23,062 bases of DNA from a virus. Under the pieces are notes generated by a model. The model was not told where the DNA came from, did not search any database, and saw only the letters and a list, made by a program, of their open reading frames with translations. The stretch spans positions 1-23,062 of IMG/VR virus record IMGVR_UViG_3300031759_000148; one strand, 5' to 3'. Below are positions 1 through 7,547 of the stretch, piece after piece. The position numbers and the translations under genes were made by a program. Positions within the stretch are counted from its first letter, which is position 1, and each line of letters starts with the position of its first letter.

Positions 1-546
1 CCAACCCGAAGGAATTGCCGCGAGAGAGCCATACCAAATCATAATTGCGCCAGAGGGCACCGCCGCGCCCGTGGCCGCAATCGAAACGCCGCCCGCCGAA
101 TTCGTAATTGTGATGCCGGTTCCGCCGGTCAGAGTCGACAGTGAGAAGCCAGAGCCGTTTCCAATCAGCAGCTGGCCGTTTGTGGGGGTTGCGGTGACGC
201 CTGTTCCGCCATTGGCAACGCTTGCCGGGGACTGAATAAGCGCATTCATTGTGCCAGCTGTAATCAGCTGTTCAACATCGTCACCGGCCAAGAACGGAGA
301 TGCCGATGAACCCTCCTGGCTGCGCACCACTGTCATGGTGTCGCCTGTTCGGGCCGTCACCAGCATGATTTCTTTGACCGTGGTCGAAGTCGCGCTGGTG
401 ACGGTGATTAGAAACGTATTGCCGCTTCCGATTGCAATCGTCGGAAATGCCGTGCCGCCACCCGATTGCAGGACGATCGTCGTCGCCGTTCCCGTGATGG
501 GACTGGCTAGCTTTGAGGCGGCGTTGTTTGCAAACAGAAGGGCCAT
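1..546 (-). CDS. Tail fibre protein with tail-collar domain (C-terminus outside window)
   Basis: The gene begins at ATG 546 and stays open to the left window edge, giving 182 codons with no stop, so only the N-terminal part is visible. A TAGGAAC ribosome-binding site lies 6 bases upstream and overlaps the stop region of the preceding gene. Residues 1-110 match the usual N-terminus of phage fibre proteins (MALLFANNAASKLA start, then TARTGDTMTVVRSQEG). A glycine-rich stretch (VANGGTGVTA, NGQLLIGNGSGF, GGTGITI) typical of fibre shafts follows. The last visible residues, PSGAIMIWYGSLAAIPSGW, are the start of a phage tail-collar domain (PF07484 type). The role is probably host receptor contact at the distal tail. 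The family call is recognition by eye and the C-terminal tip is unseen. Confidence 0.85.
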   Translation of the reverse strand, partial: MALLFANNAASKLASPITGTATTIVLQSGGGTAFPTIAIGSGNTFLITVTSATSTTVKEIMLVTARTGDTMTVVRSQEGSSASPFLAGDDVEQLITAGTMNALIQSPASVANGGTGVTATPTNGQLLIGNGSGFSLSTLTGGTGITITNSAGGVSIAATGAAVPSGAIMIWYGSLAAIPSGW

Positions 547-554
547 TTTTGTTC

Positions 555-731
555 CTAATTGCTTTCAGTCACGTTTTGAGCTTCGGCTTCAGATTGCATG
601 GCGTCCATCTGGGGCTTGGCTTGGGCGTGAATGGCGTTGATCGTGTCCGCTACCTCGGCATAAGGCCGTTGGCCAAGAGACGACAGAATGACGTTGGTCT
701 GCTCAACAGAAAACGCGAAATTGAGTTGCAT
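555..731 (-). CDS. Small conserved phage protein, 58 aa, next to tail fibre
   Basis: I chose ATG 731 because it follows a strong AGGAAGGG ribosome-binding site. The longer open frame to 791 has no good site and enters a non-coding gap. The protein reads MQLNFAFSVEQTNVILSSLG followed by QRPYAEVADTINAIHAQAKPQ. It resembles a widespread family of about 60-residue phage proteins with the pattern N-x-I-L-x-x-L-G-x-x-P-Y, usually encoded near tail fibre genes. It has no signal peptide or membrane segment and is probably helical. The C-terminus is acidic and polar. It lies 8 bases before the collar fibre gene, so it is probably co-translated. Function is unknown; a fibre-assembly helper is possible but is only inferred from position. 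Confidence 0.8.
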   Translation of the reverse strand: MQLNFAFSVEQTNVILSSLGQRPYAEVADTINAIHAQAKPQMDAMQSEAEAQNVTESN

Positions 732-768
732 GGTATCCCTTCCTTTTGGACAGCCCGGAGGCACATAC

Positions 769-791
769 ATTATACAACAAGTCCGGGTCAA
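769..791 (-). promoter_or_regulatory. Candidate sigma70-like -10 element in the 66-base gap
   Basis: On the minus strand the gap between the 116-aa and 58-aa genes contains a perfect TATAAT (769-774), with a TTGACC at 786-791. The spacing between them is only 11 bases, well short of the usual 16-18, and the hexamer at the correct distance (TCCTCT) is poor. A 6-base inverted repeat (CCCGGA/TCCGGG) flanks the TATAAT. This could be an internal late promoter for the small protein and collar fibre, or chance in an AT-rich spacer. Confidence 0.3.
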
Positions 792-797
792 AGAGGA

Positions 798-1148
798 TTA
801 GGCCGCCGTCTTTGCCTTGTCCTTTTTGGGCTTGCTCGTCTGCGTCCACGGGGGCGGCAAGATTTTGATCGGCGGATTCAATTGCCGATCAATTTCCACG
901 TCAAGATGACTTTTCAGAGCCGCAACGTCGACTTCGTTTTCGACCCAGCCCTGCACCACGTCCGCAGTCAATTTTTCGAAGGGGATCACCTTCAAGCCTT
1001 TGGTGCCTTCGAGGGAAACGACGCCCCTATGGACCTCGTAATTGCCCTTTCCGTCAGAAGCGGACAGTTCCCACGCGAAGCTGAGAACCTTGCCCGTCTT
1101 GGCGTCGACGGCAAACTCAGGGAAGGTCCAGGTGTAGATATTCGCCAT
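798..1148 (-). CDS. Conserved phage protein, DUF7936-like, 116 aa
   Basis: ATG 1148 opens a 116-residue protein starting MANIYTWTFPEF. Features: an aromatic beta-rich N-terminal half (WELSASDGKGNYEVHRG), an acidic helical middle (LTADVVQGWVENEVDVAALKS), then LDVEIDRQLNPP, a PPPW motif and a lysine-rich tail (KPKKDKAKTAA). The layout of W-rich start, 'V-x-x-W' helix, 'L-D-x-x-I' and final 'P-P-W' matches a common small phage family that I recall as DUF7936. Its biochemical role is not known. It lies 4 bases after the Ig-like appendage gene in the fibre cluster, so a tail-associated role is inferred. The ending has the character of an exposed, disordered basic tail. Confidence 0.75.
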   Translation of the reverse strand: MANIYTWTFPEFAVDAKTGKVLSFAWELSASDGKGNYEVHRGVVSLEGTKGLKVIPFEKLTADVVQGWVENEVDVAALKSHLDVEIDRQLNPPIKILPPPWTQTSKPKKDKAKTAA

Positions 1149-1152
1149 TTGG

Positions 1153-1665
1153 TTAGCTCACTTGTTGCAGGGTCCACGTCACCGTGGGACTCGTTAGAGA
1201 GGAAATCCCATCTGATACGGTGCAACTGACGTAGTATGAAGCGACTTCATCATAATAGCCTACGCCGAAGTCTATGGAGAAATTTGGGGTGCCGTTACCC
1301 GAGGTGGAAATGATGTAACCACCCGAATTGGCGGGGGCCACGGAGTAATTCCAGGTGTAGGTGTATGATCCCGAATTACCGCCAGACACAGTGGCCGTGC
1401 CGTAAATGGCCCCTTCAAACGTTAATGTCGTTTGGTTTTGGTCGCCGCCGATGTCTACCGAGCTGATAGGCGAATAATTGGAGGTGCCATAAAAGCTCTG
1501 GATCGAAATTGTCCCGCTTGACGGTACCGACCCGTAGGTCCCCGAAGTCCCCGAAGGAACGTGGCCACCCCCGGCATAATACTCGTTCATGCCGATTGGA
1601 TTCGACCCGCCGAATTCGCCTTGAACGCTGGACAGAGAAAGAGGGCCGCTGGATGGCAAGGTCAC
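1153..1665 (-). CDS. Virion appendage protein with LPSSG-SLSS repeat and Ig/PKD-like C-terminus
   Basis: The start is GTG 1665, in a GTGA overlap with the stop of the S74 fibre gene. The 170-residue product begins MTLPSSGPLSLSSVQGEFGG, then NPIGMNEYYAGG, and repeats the pattern at about residues 48-59 (VPSSGTISIQSFYG). This 'LP-S-S-G-x-I-S-L-S-x-x-x-x-E-F-G ... Y-Y-x-G-G' element recurs in small phage tail proteins. Residues 70-170 are serine, glycine, tyrosine and threonine rich and look like an Ig or PKD beta-sandwich (SYTYTWNYSV, SYYVSCTVSDG, SPTVTWTLQ). Overlap with the fibre gene suggests fixed stoichiometry or co-assembly with the fibre. Receptor or carbohydrate contact is plausible but not shown. 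Confidence 0.8.
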   Translation of the reverse strand: MTLPSSGPLSLSSVQGEFGGSNPIGMNEYYAGGGHVPSGTSGTYGSVPSSGTISIQSFYGTSNYSPISSVDIGGDQNQTTLTFEGAIYGTATVSGGNSGSYTYTWNYSVAPANSGGYIISTSGNGTPNFSIDFGVGYYDEVASYYVSCTVSDGISSLTSPTVTWTLQQVS

Positions 1666-2894
1666 GACGCACCCCGCAGGCTAGCGATCTCGGACCGAAG
1701 TTCTTTGATGCCCTGAACGATCAAGCCCATCAAATTGCCGTAAGCGATAGACAAGGCGTCTTCGTTTTCCTGCACCGCTTCCGGCAGAACTTTCTGAACG
1801 TCTTGGGCGATCAGGCCCGTCTGACGCAGGCCGGTGTCAATGCGCGTGTAAACATAGCCGGTAAGCTGTCCGATCTTGTCGAGCGCGTCTTCAATCGGGG
1901 ATAAGGCCGTCTTGAGGCGAATGTCCGAATAAGCGGTGACGTTGCCGGTGGCCGTAAAATTGCCGGACTGGTCGAGGGTAGCCTTGATACCGAGGGAGGC
2001 CGACGACCCAGAGGTCGTGCCGCCAAAATAAAGCGTTCCAGCCGCGTCATAGATACCCCAACAATTCGAGCCATCGATAAGGCCAACGCCGCCGCCGTAA
2101 GAGCCATTTCCGACCAGAGAGAACGAGATCGCCCCGGAGCCGGGACCGCCGCCCGAAGAGCCGGTGAACTTTACAGCTGAATAGGAATTTCCGGTGTTCA
2201 GGCCATTGGCGGTGGTGGCAGTGGCCGCGTTTCCGCTGATGCTGCCTGTAATGGTGCCTGTGGCGCGAATAGTTCCGGTGACGTCTAGAGTATAAGACGG
2301 GGAGGCTGTCCCGATGCCGACGTTGCCACCGGACGTGATCCTCATGCGTTCGATTGAATTGGTGTCAAAAGCCAAGTCACCAACATTGACCTGAGCAATT
2401 TGAAGCAGTCCGGTCCCAGTGTTTTGAAGAACCAAAGAGCCATTTGCTCCGCCGATCCGGTAAAGCTGGGCCGAGGCGCTGGAACTGCCATTGGCAAAAA
2501 GCGAGACGTAAGAATTGCCCGTGCCTGTCCTGTTTCCGCCCAACAGCAAAGCCGTGTCGGCTGTCGACACGCTGGTGCCGGTGGCCAGAGTTTGGCCGAA
2601 AGAACCGTTTCCGCGAACATCAAGGGCGGTTGCGGGGACCGTGGTCCCGATGCCAAGGCGGTAATTCGTGTTGTCCCAGAAAAGATCGGCGTTATTCTGG
2701 CTGTAGGCGCCCGCCGCTCCCGCGAAGACGAGTGAACCTGCGGTGAACGCGGTGGTCGTTCCTGTTCCGCCCTGGGCAATAGCGATGCTTGCCGTGACGT
2801 TCGAGAGATCGGCCAAAGCGCAGGCCGCGAAATTGGCGTTAACTTGCGCCGCGTAGATAAGCGTACCAGCGGCAAACGTATACGGAAGGCTCAT
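1662..2894 (-). CDS. Tail fibre with C-terminal S74 intramolecular chaperone domain
   Basis: ATG 2894 is in an ATGA overlap with the gpI-like gene; a TTG two codons earlier is less likely because MSLPYTFAAGTLIYAAQVNANF is the usual fibre start. The protein is 410 residues. Residues 1-60 form the tail-attachment end. The middle has beta-solenoid-like fibre repeats with two L-G-I-G-T-x-x-P-x-x-x-L-D-V units (RLGIGTTVPATALDV, NVGIGTASPSYTLDV). The last 90 residues are a peptidase S74 domain with the hallmark SDIRLK at about residue 323, then LTGYVYTR and GLIAQDVQKVLPEAV. In this family the chaperone trimerises the fibre and cuts itself off just before that serine. A coiled-coil end (LMGLIVQGIKELRSEIASL) also fits. 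Confidence 0.92.
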   Translation of the reverse strand: MSLPYTFAAGTLIYAAQVNANFAACALADLSNVTASIAIAQGGTGTTTAFTAGSLVFAGAAGAYSQNNADLFWDNTNYRLGIGTTVPATALDVRGNGSFGQTLATGTSVSTADTALLLGGNRTGTGNSYVSLFANGSSSASAQLYRIGGANGSLVLQNTGTGLLQIAQVNVGDLAFDTNSIERMRITSGGNVGIGTASPSYTLDVTGTIRATGTITGSISGNAATATTANGLNTGNSYSAVKFTGSSGGGPGSGAISFSLVGNGSYGGGVGLIDGSNCWGIYDAAGTLYFGGTTSGSSASLGIKATLDQSGNFTATGNVTAYSDIRLKTALSPIEDALDKIGQLTGYVYTRIDTGLRQTGLIAQDVQKVLPEAVQENEDALSIAYGNLMGLIVQGIKELRSEIASLRGAS

Positions 2895-3820
2895 GCCCAA
2901 ACATCCCTATCCCAGCGCGCCACGTCCCATTCGTCAAGGGCGGACACAGTTACATTGTAAGTGTATTGAAACGGAAGGTTAACCGCCCTGGATTGAATTG
3001 CGGCTATCAGGATCGTCGCCGACGTTCCGCCGTTGGCCACGGTTATGTTGAAAACCGTTGGCCTACTTGTCACCGGATCATTTGCAATCACAACGCTGAC
3101 ATTGGACGTATCGGCGCAACTGACGTCGACGCCATTCACCCCATTGAGAAAGCGAACAATTCTGCGCTTTAACCAGCGCATGTTGAAAACAGTCCCGTCG
3201 CCTTTGTAAAAGTTCCAGGTCAGGATTCGCTTAAAATAGTCGTCTGTCGTGTTGTAGACCGAAACCGTGATCGTCCCCGAAACGGTTTGCGAGCCCGTGG
3301 CCGAACTGCTGTAAGAGATCGACCCTGCAGAAGACGCCGTAACAATCACGGTGCCGTTGTATGAGGTAGGTGAGACACCAGCCACAGAAACGATCGTTCC
3401 GACCAGAATGACCAATGAGCCTGAAAACGTCAGGGTCGCGACAGAACCGGTGCCGCTCGCGGATGCGGTGGCAAAAGACTGTCCGTTTGTGACCGCGTAA
3501 TCCAGCTGATTATATTCCGTCGTGTCGTATTCGACGCTGTTCAGCGAACCAGAGATGGTGGTGATGGAAGGCGCGGAAAGGGTGGGTCTTACTTGACCGT
3601 AAATCCCTGCAGCGACCCAATCCAATAGCTGACCGGTGATGGTCGGTTCGGTGTAGATCGGCAAATTTATGGTGTTGAACCAGTTGACGTAGTTCTGGGC
3701 CAGCTGGTTGTAGGAGGCGACAAAAGCCTGAAGATTGTCGTCGTCGTTGTACTGGACGTAGAGATACGACGGAATCGTTTTAAGAACCGAGGTAGGCGCA
3801 ATTGGCGGGAATGGATTCAT
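2891..3820 (-). CDS. gpI-like baseplate/fibre-connecting protein with inserted beta-sandwich domain
   Basis: ATG 3820 follows the baseplate-J gene by 6 bases; AAGGA lies about 10 bases upstream. The product is 309 residues. Its place directly after gpJ and before the fibre matches P2 gene I (DUF2313-like), and the N-terminus (residues 1-80: VASYNQLAQNYVNWF, ITGQLLDWVAAGIYGQ) has the aromatic helical character of fibre-docking proteins. Residues about 118-188 hold a G-S-V-A-T-L-T-F ... S-Y-N-G-T ... S-G-T-I-T-V module also seen in the sheath and cement proteins of this window. The region after it (KRILTWNFYKGDGTVFNM, RWLKRRIVRFLNG) looks like the conserved core. The name is inferred mainly from gene order. 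Confidence 0.7.
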   Translation of the reverse strand: MNPFPPIAPTSVLKTIPSYLYVQYNDDDNLQAFVASYNQLAQNYVNWFNTINLPIYTEPTITGQLLDWVAAGIYGQVRPTLSAPSITTISGSLNSVEYDTTEYNQLDYAVTNGQSFATASASGTGSVATLTFSGSLVILVGTIVSVAGVSPTSYNGTVIVTASSAGSISYSSSATGSQTVSGTITVSVYNTTDDYFKRILTWNFYKGDGTVFNMRWLKRRIVRFLNGVNGVDVSCADTSNVSVVIANDPVTSRPTVFNITVANGGTSATILIAAIQSRAVNLPFQYTYNVTVSALDEWDVARWDRDVWA

Positions 3821-3826
3821 CCCTCG

Positions 3827-5023
3827 TTATCCTTGCGCGATGGTGATGGCAGCGGTCGTTACGGTGAAATAACCCTCTGGGTCTGATGGAATTAGGCCAG
3901 TGCCGCTTGAGGGAGAAACCGGCGTGCTATTCACCGTAAAAGCCCAAACCATCCGGGACAGCAGTTGCGGCGGAACAATCGACGCAATCGCCTGCTGAAA
4001 CACCGTCTGAAGTTCGAATTCATTGATTGGCTGTCCAACCGGAAGGCCATTGATGTAACTCGCGATGGCCGGATTTCCCAACTGAGAGACAGAGGCCGGT
4101 GCGACATAGTTCGTTGCGATCGTGTTCCAGGTAAGGCTTACCGTGACCACCTGATCAACCGGGCTCACAAAAACAACGGAATAGGTGTTTGGATAGTCAT
4201 AAAGGTCGGCTGTGATATTGCGGGCCGTCGTCGACGAGCCGACCAAAAGTGAAATGTCGCCAACCGAATTAAAAATGGCGTTGGCCACTTCGTAGGGATC
4301 GCCGCCGCCGACAATCACTTCCCAGCCCGGTGAACTTTGAAGAACGGAAACGAGACGGGGTTGAACGCCCGCGACACTGGTCAAGGATTTCTTGAGGGTG
4401 TTCGTCAGACCCGTGCAGACAGACAGCCCAGCCTGAAGAACGCGCGCCCGATATTGCCCCTCTGTTTCAGCGCCTGCGCTGGGAATTCCCGGTTGGGGGT
4501 TGGTCACAGACAGGGTGATGCTGGACGGTACCGAAGTGATGATGGTCGTAACAGTGCTGGCCGGAACAGCCCAACTTCCGCTGTCGATTGCCACGCAATA
4601 AAGGGGCGATGACGACCCACCGGACGCAATCACGCCGCCGTCTTGGACTAAATACTGGTGAACGCCGTCCGAAATAGTCATTCCCTGCGGAATGACATAA
4701 CCAACGGTTCCCGTGAACACGACATAAACGGACGTGTTGGTCGAAGCCCCCTGCGCAACGCCGTAAACGTTGCCAAGCTGGGTCAGGAGCCAAGCGTTCG
4801 CGCCGTAGGGCGTAATTGAATCGATCGTTTCGGTCACGGCTTGATCGATCAACGTCAGCGCGCCAACGTCTGTCGACGCGATATCTTCGATCAGTGAACC
4901 GGGAAGGTCTGCCGTGTATCCAGGGTTGGTGGCAGACACCAAGGCGACAAGTTGATCACGCAGCGTGGATGGCGGCGTGTTAGTGCGGCCCGCTTGGGTC
5001 AGGACGATCGGAATGTCAGTCAT
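3827..5023 (-). CDS. J: Baseplate wedge protein J (gp6-like)
   Basis: ATG 5023 is in an ATGA overlap with the preceding gp25-like gene. At 398 residues the length fits gpJ-family baseplate proteins. Visible family features are the N-terminal LRDQLVALVSATNPGYTADLPGSLIEDIAS, the helical IDQAVTETIDSITPYGAN with LLTQLGNVYGV, a beta domain (VVFTGTVGYVIPQGMTISDG, then YLVQDGG) and the conserved AGAETEGQYRARVLQA turn. The protein forms the wedge ring of the contractile-tail baseplate and transmits the trigger to the sheath. Neighbours on both sides (gp25-like, gpI-like) support the call. Confidence 0.93.
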   Translation of the reverse strand: MTDIPIVLTQAGRTNTPPSTLRDQLVALVSATNPGYTADLPGSLIEDIASTDVGALTLIDQAVTETIDSITPYGANAWLLTQLGNVYGVAQGASTNTSVYVVFTGTVGYVIPQGMTISDGVHQYLVQDGGVIASGGSSSPLYCVAIDSGSWAVPASTVTTIITSVPSSITLSVTNPQPGIPSAGAETEGQYRARVLQAGLSVCTGLTNTLKKSLTSVAGVQPRLVSVLQSSPGWEVIVGGGDPYEVANAIFNSVGDISLLVGSSTTARNITADLYDYPNTYSVVFVSPVDQVVTVSLTWNTIATNYVAPASVSQLGNPAIASYINGLPVGQPINEFELQTVFQQAIASIVPPQLLSRMVWAFTVNSTPVSPSSGTGLIPSDPEGYFTVTTAAITIAQG

Positions 5024-5370
5024 TGCGGGATCGGCACATATTCTTGAAAGGTCACGCCCGATTGCGTCACAAGATTAAGAGAATACGAAGGTTCCGGAGC
5101 CGTTATTTTTGACAGAAGCAGCGCGGAAAAATAACCCGCAAATTGCTGTTGCGTCTGGGCCATATAAAGGTCCGGATAAAGTTGGGTCAGAACGCTGTTT
5201 TGAGCCGGAATTCCGTAGTTCCCATAAAAAGGACTTTCGTTCGGGTTCAAAAGGAGAGTTTGGACAAGAGTGGTGATCCAGACATAGCTGCTGTCACCAT
5301 TGGCGTCGGTTTGGACTTCAACCCAATTCCAGCTGCCGTCGGCGTTGTATGTGCGACCGTAGGTTCTCAT
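5020..5370 (-). CDS. Probable gp25/gpW-like baseplate wedge protein
   Basis: ATG 5370 is in an ATGA overlap with the coiled-coil gene, and its own stop overlaps gpJ by 4 bases. The 116-residue protein starts MRTYGRTYNADGSWNWVEVQ. It has LVQTLLLNPNESPFYGNYGI and a helix AQTQQQFAGYFSALLLSKI, ending in a beta strand region (SYSLNLVTQSGVTFQEYVPI). Size, the order 'helix, N-P-x-x-x-P-F-Y-G-x-x-G-I-P, helix, strands' and location immediately before gpJ match gpW/gp25-type wedge proteins that nucleate sheath assembly. I could not verify the EPR-type core motif of classical gp25, so this is a positional and shape-based assignment. Confidence 0.65.
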   Translation of the reverse strand: MRTYGRTYNADGSWNWVEVQTDANGDSSYVWITTLVQTLLLNPNESPFYGNYGIPAQNSVLTQLYPDLYMAQTQQQFAGYFSALLLSKITAPEPSYSLNLVTQSGVTFQEYVPIPQ

Positions 5371-5930
5371 ACCGGGGTAATCGTGCAGCCGTGAAAGTTA
5401 GAGGCCGCTGTCGCCGCCGCTGACTCGATTGAAGAGATCGTTTCTGGAATGGCCGTGATCTGAGCCTCAAGGGTTGTGATCTTGGCATTCAAAATCGTGA
5501 TGTCGTTTTGCAGCGTCGTGTAGGACGATTCCAGGGCCAAAAGCTCTTTGACCAAGCTGACCAGAGTCGCATTGTTCAGAGAAATCATGACCGTCGCCTG
5601 CTGCTGCAAATAGGCGACAATGGCCGTCGGATCGGCTGTCAAAGCAGCTGCGGTTCCGAGTTGAGTCGTCAAGTTAGTCTGAGCGGTCTGCCAACCGGCG
5701 ATGGTGGCAATCTGGTTGTACAGATTGGTTGCGTCAGTCTCGACTTGGTTGAGTTGCGCAACGATGGCGTTGTATTGACTTGTAATCGCGGTCGATGTCG
5801 CGTTCAAGCTGTAAATGGCTTGGCTATAAATCTCATTCAGCTGAGAACAATTTACAGCAAGCCCAACACGGACGACGACTTCGTCTCCGTATCCCGCGTT
5901 GTAATTTGTACTGCCCTGAGGGATCGACAT
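5367..5930 (-). CDS. Coiled-coil baseplate-associated protein of unknown function
   Basis: ATG 5930 has AAAGGG 6 bases upstream. The 187-residue product is not recognised. Residues 1-25 are beta-like (YGDEVVVRVGLAV). Residues about 28-75 and 120-175 are heptad-rich helices with regular I/L/V spacing and many Q, N, T and A (SQYNAIVAQLNQVETDATNL; LQNDITILNAKITTLEAQIT), so long coiled coils are expected. The tail ends SNFHGCTITPV. It sits between the spike and gp25-like genes, where P2-like genomes have V directly followed by W, and it overlaps the latter by 4 bases. A trimeric fibre or spike-associated stalk is one possibility. Confidence 0.75.
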   Translation of the reverse strand: MSIPQGSTNYNAGYGDEVVVRVGLAVNCSQLNEIYSQAIYSLNATSTAITSQYNAIVAQLNQVETDATNLYNQIATIAGWQTAQTNLTTQLGTAAALTADPTAIVAYLQQQATVMISLNNATLVSLVKELLALESSYTTLQNDITILNAKITTLEAQITAIPETISSIESAAATAASNFHGCTITPV

Positions 5931-5939
5931 TTGGCCCTT

Positions 5940-6545
5940 TTAGTAAATGTTCGTGATGATGCCGTCTTGAACGGTAATCACTTGTCCGGTTTGAGCCGTA
6001 AACGTACCCGATGCCCCATTCCCAGCAGAAATGTTTCCGGTCGTCACCAGAGAACCAGCCACGCCTGAAATTGTCACCCCAGACGGCGCAACAGTCATTA
6101 CGCAATTAGCCCCTGTGTCCCGGATTATAGCACCATGCGGACCGTAAATCACCACGGCTTGCGGATCGTCGGCTGGGGACCATCCGGTGTTGCCGAGCCA
6201 GACAAAGGATAGCGCCGACAGGTTCCCTGGTTTGTTCAAGCTGGGAATTCCGCTTCCCAGCCCGGTGATGCCGCCCAAACGCGCATCCGCCGGGAAAACC
6301 ATGCCATTGTCCCCGACCTTGATCGGATAGCGAATATATTCCGGATATTCGATCGGGATGGTCACTTGCGGCAGCGTGTAGGGCGCAGCATTGACCTCAA
6401 ATTTTACCGTAACGATTCCGGAAGAAACCACTTCGACAACAGAGCAAGGCAGAGCAGCGCCCGCCTGATTGATCGCTTGGAGCGCCGCCTGTCGGGCTAG
6501 GTCATTGAGAGATGAGCCGAGTGGATTTTTGAGGAATTCGGCCAT
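5940..6545 (-). CDS. Baseplate spike protein (gpV / Gp138-like OB-fold)
   Basis: ATG 6545 has GGGGTGA 5 bases upstream, and the gene lies 3 bases after the hub gene. The 201-residue protein starts with a helix (LNDLARQAALQAINQAG). Residues about 33-100 form an OB-fold-like beta domain (PCSVVEVVSSGIVTVKFEV; VTIPIEYPEYIRYPIKVGDN then GMVFPADARLGGITGLG), as in the Gp138/gpV N-terminal domain. Repetitive short strands (VTISGVAGSLVTTGNISAG) then make a probable beta-helix, ending in FTAQTGQVITVQDGIITNIY, a C-terminal 'V-x-V-x-x-G-I-I-T' signature common to phage spikes. The role is the membrane-piercing tip under the hub. The family call is by pattern; the trimeric spike is inferred. Confidence 0.85.
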   Translation of the reverse strand: MAEFLKNPLGSSLNDLARQAALQAINQAGAALPCSVVEVVSSGIVTVKFEVNAAPYTLPQVTIPIEYPEYIRYPIKVGDNGMVFPADARLGGITGLGSGIPSLNKPGNLSALSFVWLGNTGWSPADDPQAVVIYGPHGAIIRDTGANCVMTVAPSGVTISGVAGSLVTTGNISAGNGASGTFTAQTGQVITVQDGIITNIY

Positions 6546-6548
6546 TCG

Positions 6549-7547
6549 TCACCCCGCGTTTTGCAAGTTTGCAGCAGGTGATGAATACAAATCCAAGGAC
6601 GTGATCCAGCTTAGGGCGTTTGGGTCACGAAAACTTCCGATGTGACGCACAGATTTGACGAAAAACCGACCCTGAAACGAAGAACGTTGCGCGGCGATGT
6701 ACTGATTGGACGGCGCAATTGTGACCTGGGTCGTGGGAAGTTCGACATAGGACAAGGGTGAAATGTCCGCGCGAAGAGAGGTTGTCACCTGAAAGGTGCC
6801 AGGGTCGACCCAGGTCGGCTGACCAATCATATCGTTGAAAGCGACTGTCGTCGGTTTCGTAGGTACGGTTCCGTCCGAGACAACAAACCTATTGTTAACG
6901 ATGCAAATGCTGACGCCCGCATAATTGGCAGCGGGGATAATCGATTTGCTGACGTCGTACATATAGGAGGCGTATTCGCCAAGGGTCTTTGAGAAGCTGG
7001 GTTCGTCCTGGGTCAGCTTCAGATTCGGACTGATGCTCACGATAGGATCGGCAAAAGGAGGATCGGCTTGCGCCGTCGCCAGCTTCAATGTGTTGGTGAT
7101 AGCGTCGGCCATCGAAGTTCCAGCCGCCCAGGTCGATTGGGTGATATTAAGTTGTTGGGTGATGCCCGTCTTTCCGTTTATGACAATCACGAATTCGACC
7201 CATTGCTGGGTTCCGATCCAATTGCCATAGGCTTGCCAAATCAACCCTTCTAAAATCACACCGGTCTGGCCGCTATTATAGGCGGCAGTCGCTAGGGGCA
7301 GGCCCGTTACGAATCCAGCGGAAATCTTGATTAACTTTCCGTTGAAATCATTGGCCCCATAAATCACGTTGAGCCCAACACCCCAGATTTTCAGACTTGC
7401 GGCTCCGATCGGGCGAGCAAGAGTCGTGACCGGGATATCAAATTCTACCTGGAGAGCGCCCAAGTCGATGTTTCCGTTCTCGCCCGTGGTGTAGGTGGCG
7501 AAGACCGTTTGATCCTGATTGATGATCTCGATTTTGTAGTAGCGCAC
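6549..7547 (-). CDS. Baseplate hub protein (gpD/gp27-like)
   Basis: The start is GTG 7547, which shares one base with the TAG stop of the plug gene (TAGTG). No clear Shine-Dalgarno is present, so coupled re-initiation is likely. The 332-residue protein has an N-terminal beta domain (YYKIEIINQDQTVFATYTTG, then DIPVTTLARPIGAASLKIWG), a middle section (VILEGLIWQAYGNWIGTQQW; EFVIVINGKTGITQQLNI) and a C-terminal part (VELPTTQVTIAPSNQY; FFVKSVRHIGSFRDPNALSW). Size, all-beta character and place between plug and spike fit the trimeric hub that carries the spike, related to Mu gp44, T4 gp27 and P2 gpD. Direct sequence identity to those families is not obvious by eye. Confidence 0.78.
   Translation of the reverse strand: MRYYKIEIINQDQTVFATYTTGENGNIDLGALQVEFDIPVTTLARPIGAASLKIWGVGLNVIYGANDFNGKLIKISAGFVTGLPLATAAYNSGQTGVILEGLIWQAYGNWIGTQQWVEFVIVINGKTGITQQLNITQSTWAAGTSMADAITNTLKLATAQADPPFADPIVSISPNLKLTQDEPSFSKTLGEYASYMYDVSKSIIPAANYAGVSICIVNNRFVVSDGTVPTKPTTVAFNDMIGQPTWVDPGTFQVTTSLRADISPLSYVELPTTQVTIAPSNQYIAAQRSSFQGRFFVKSVRHIGSFRDPNALSWITSLDLYSSPAANLQNAG

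Noticed and set aside
732-791. Longer N-terminus for the 58-aa protein
   Set aside because: The added residues (MTRTCCIMYVPPGC...) lack a ribosome-binding site and overlap the possible promoter; ATG 731 has a strong AGGAAGGG.
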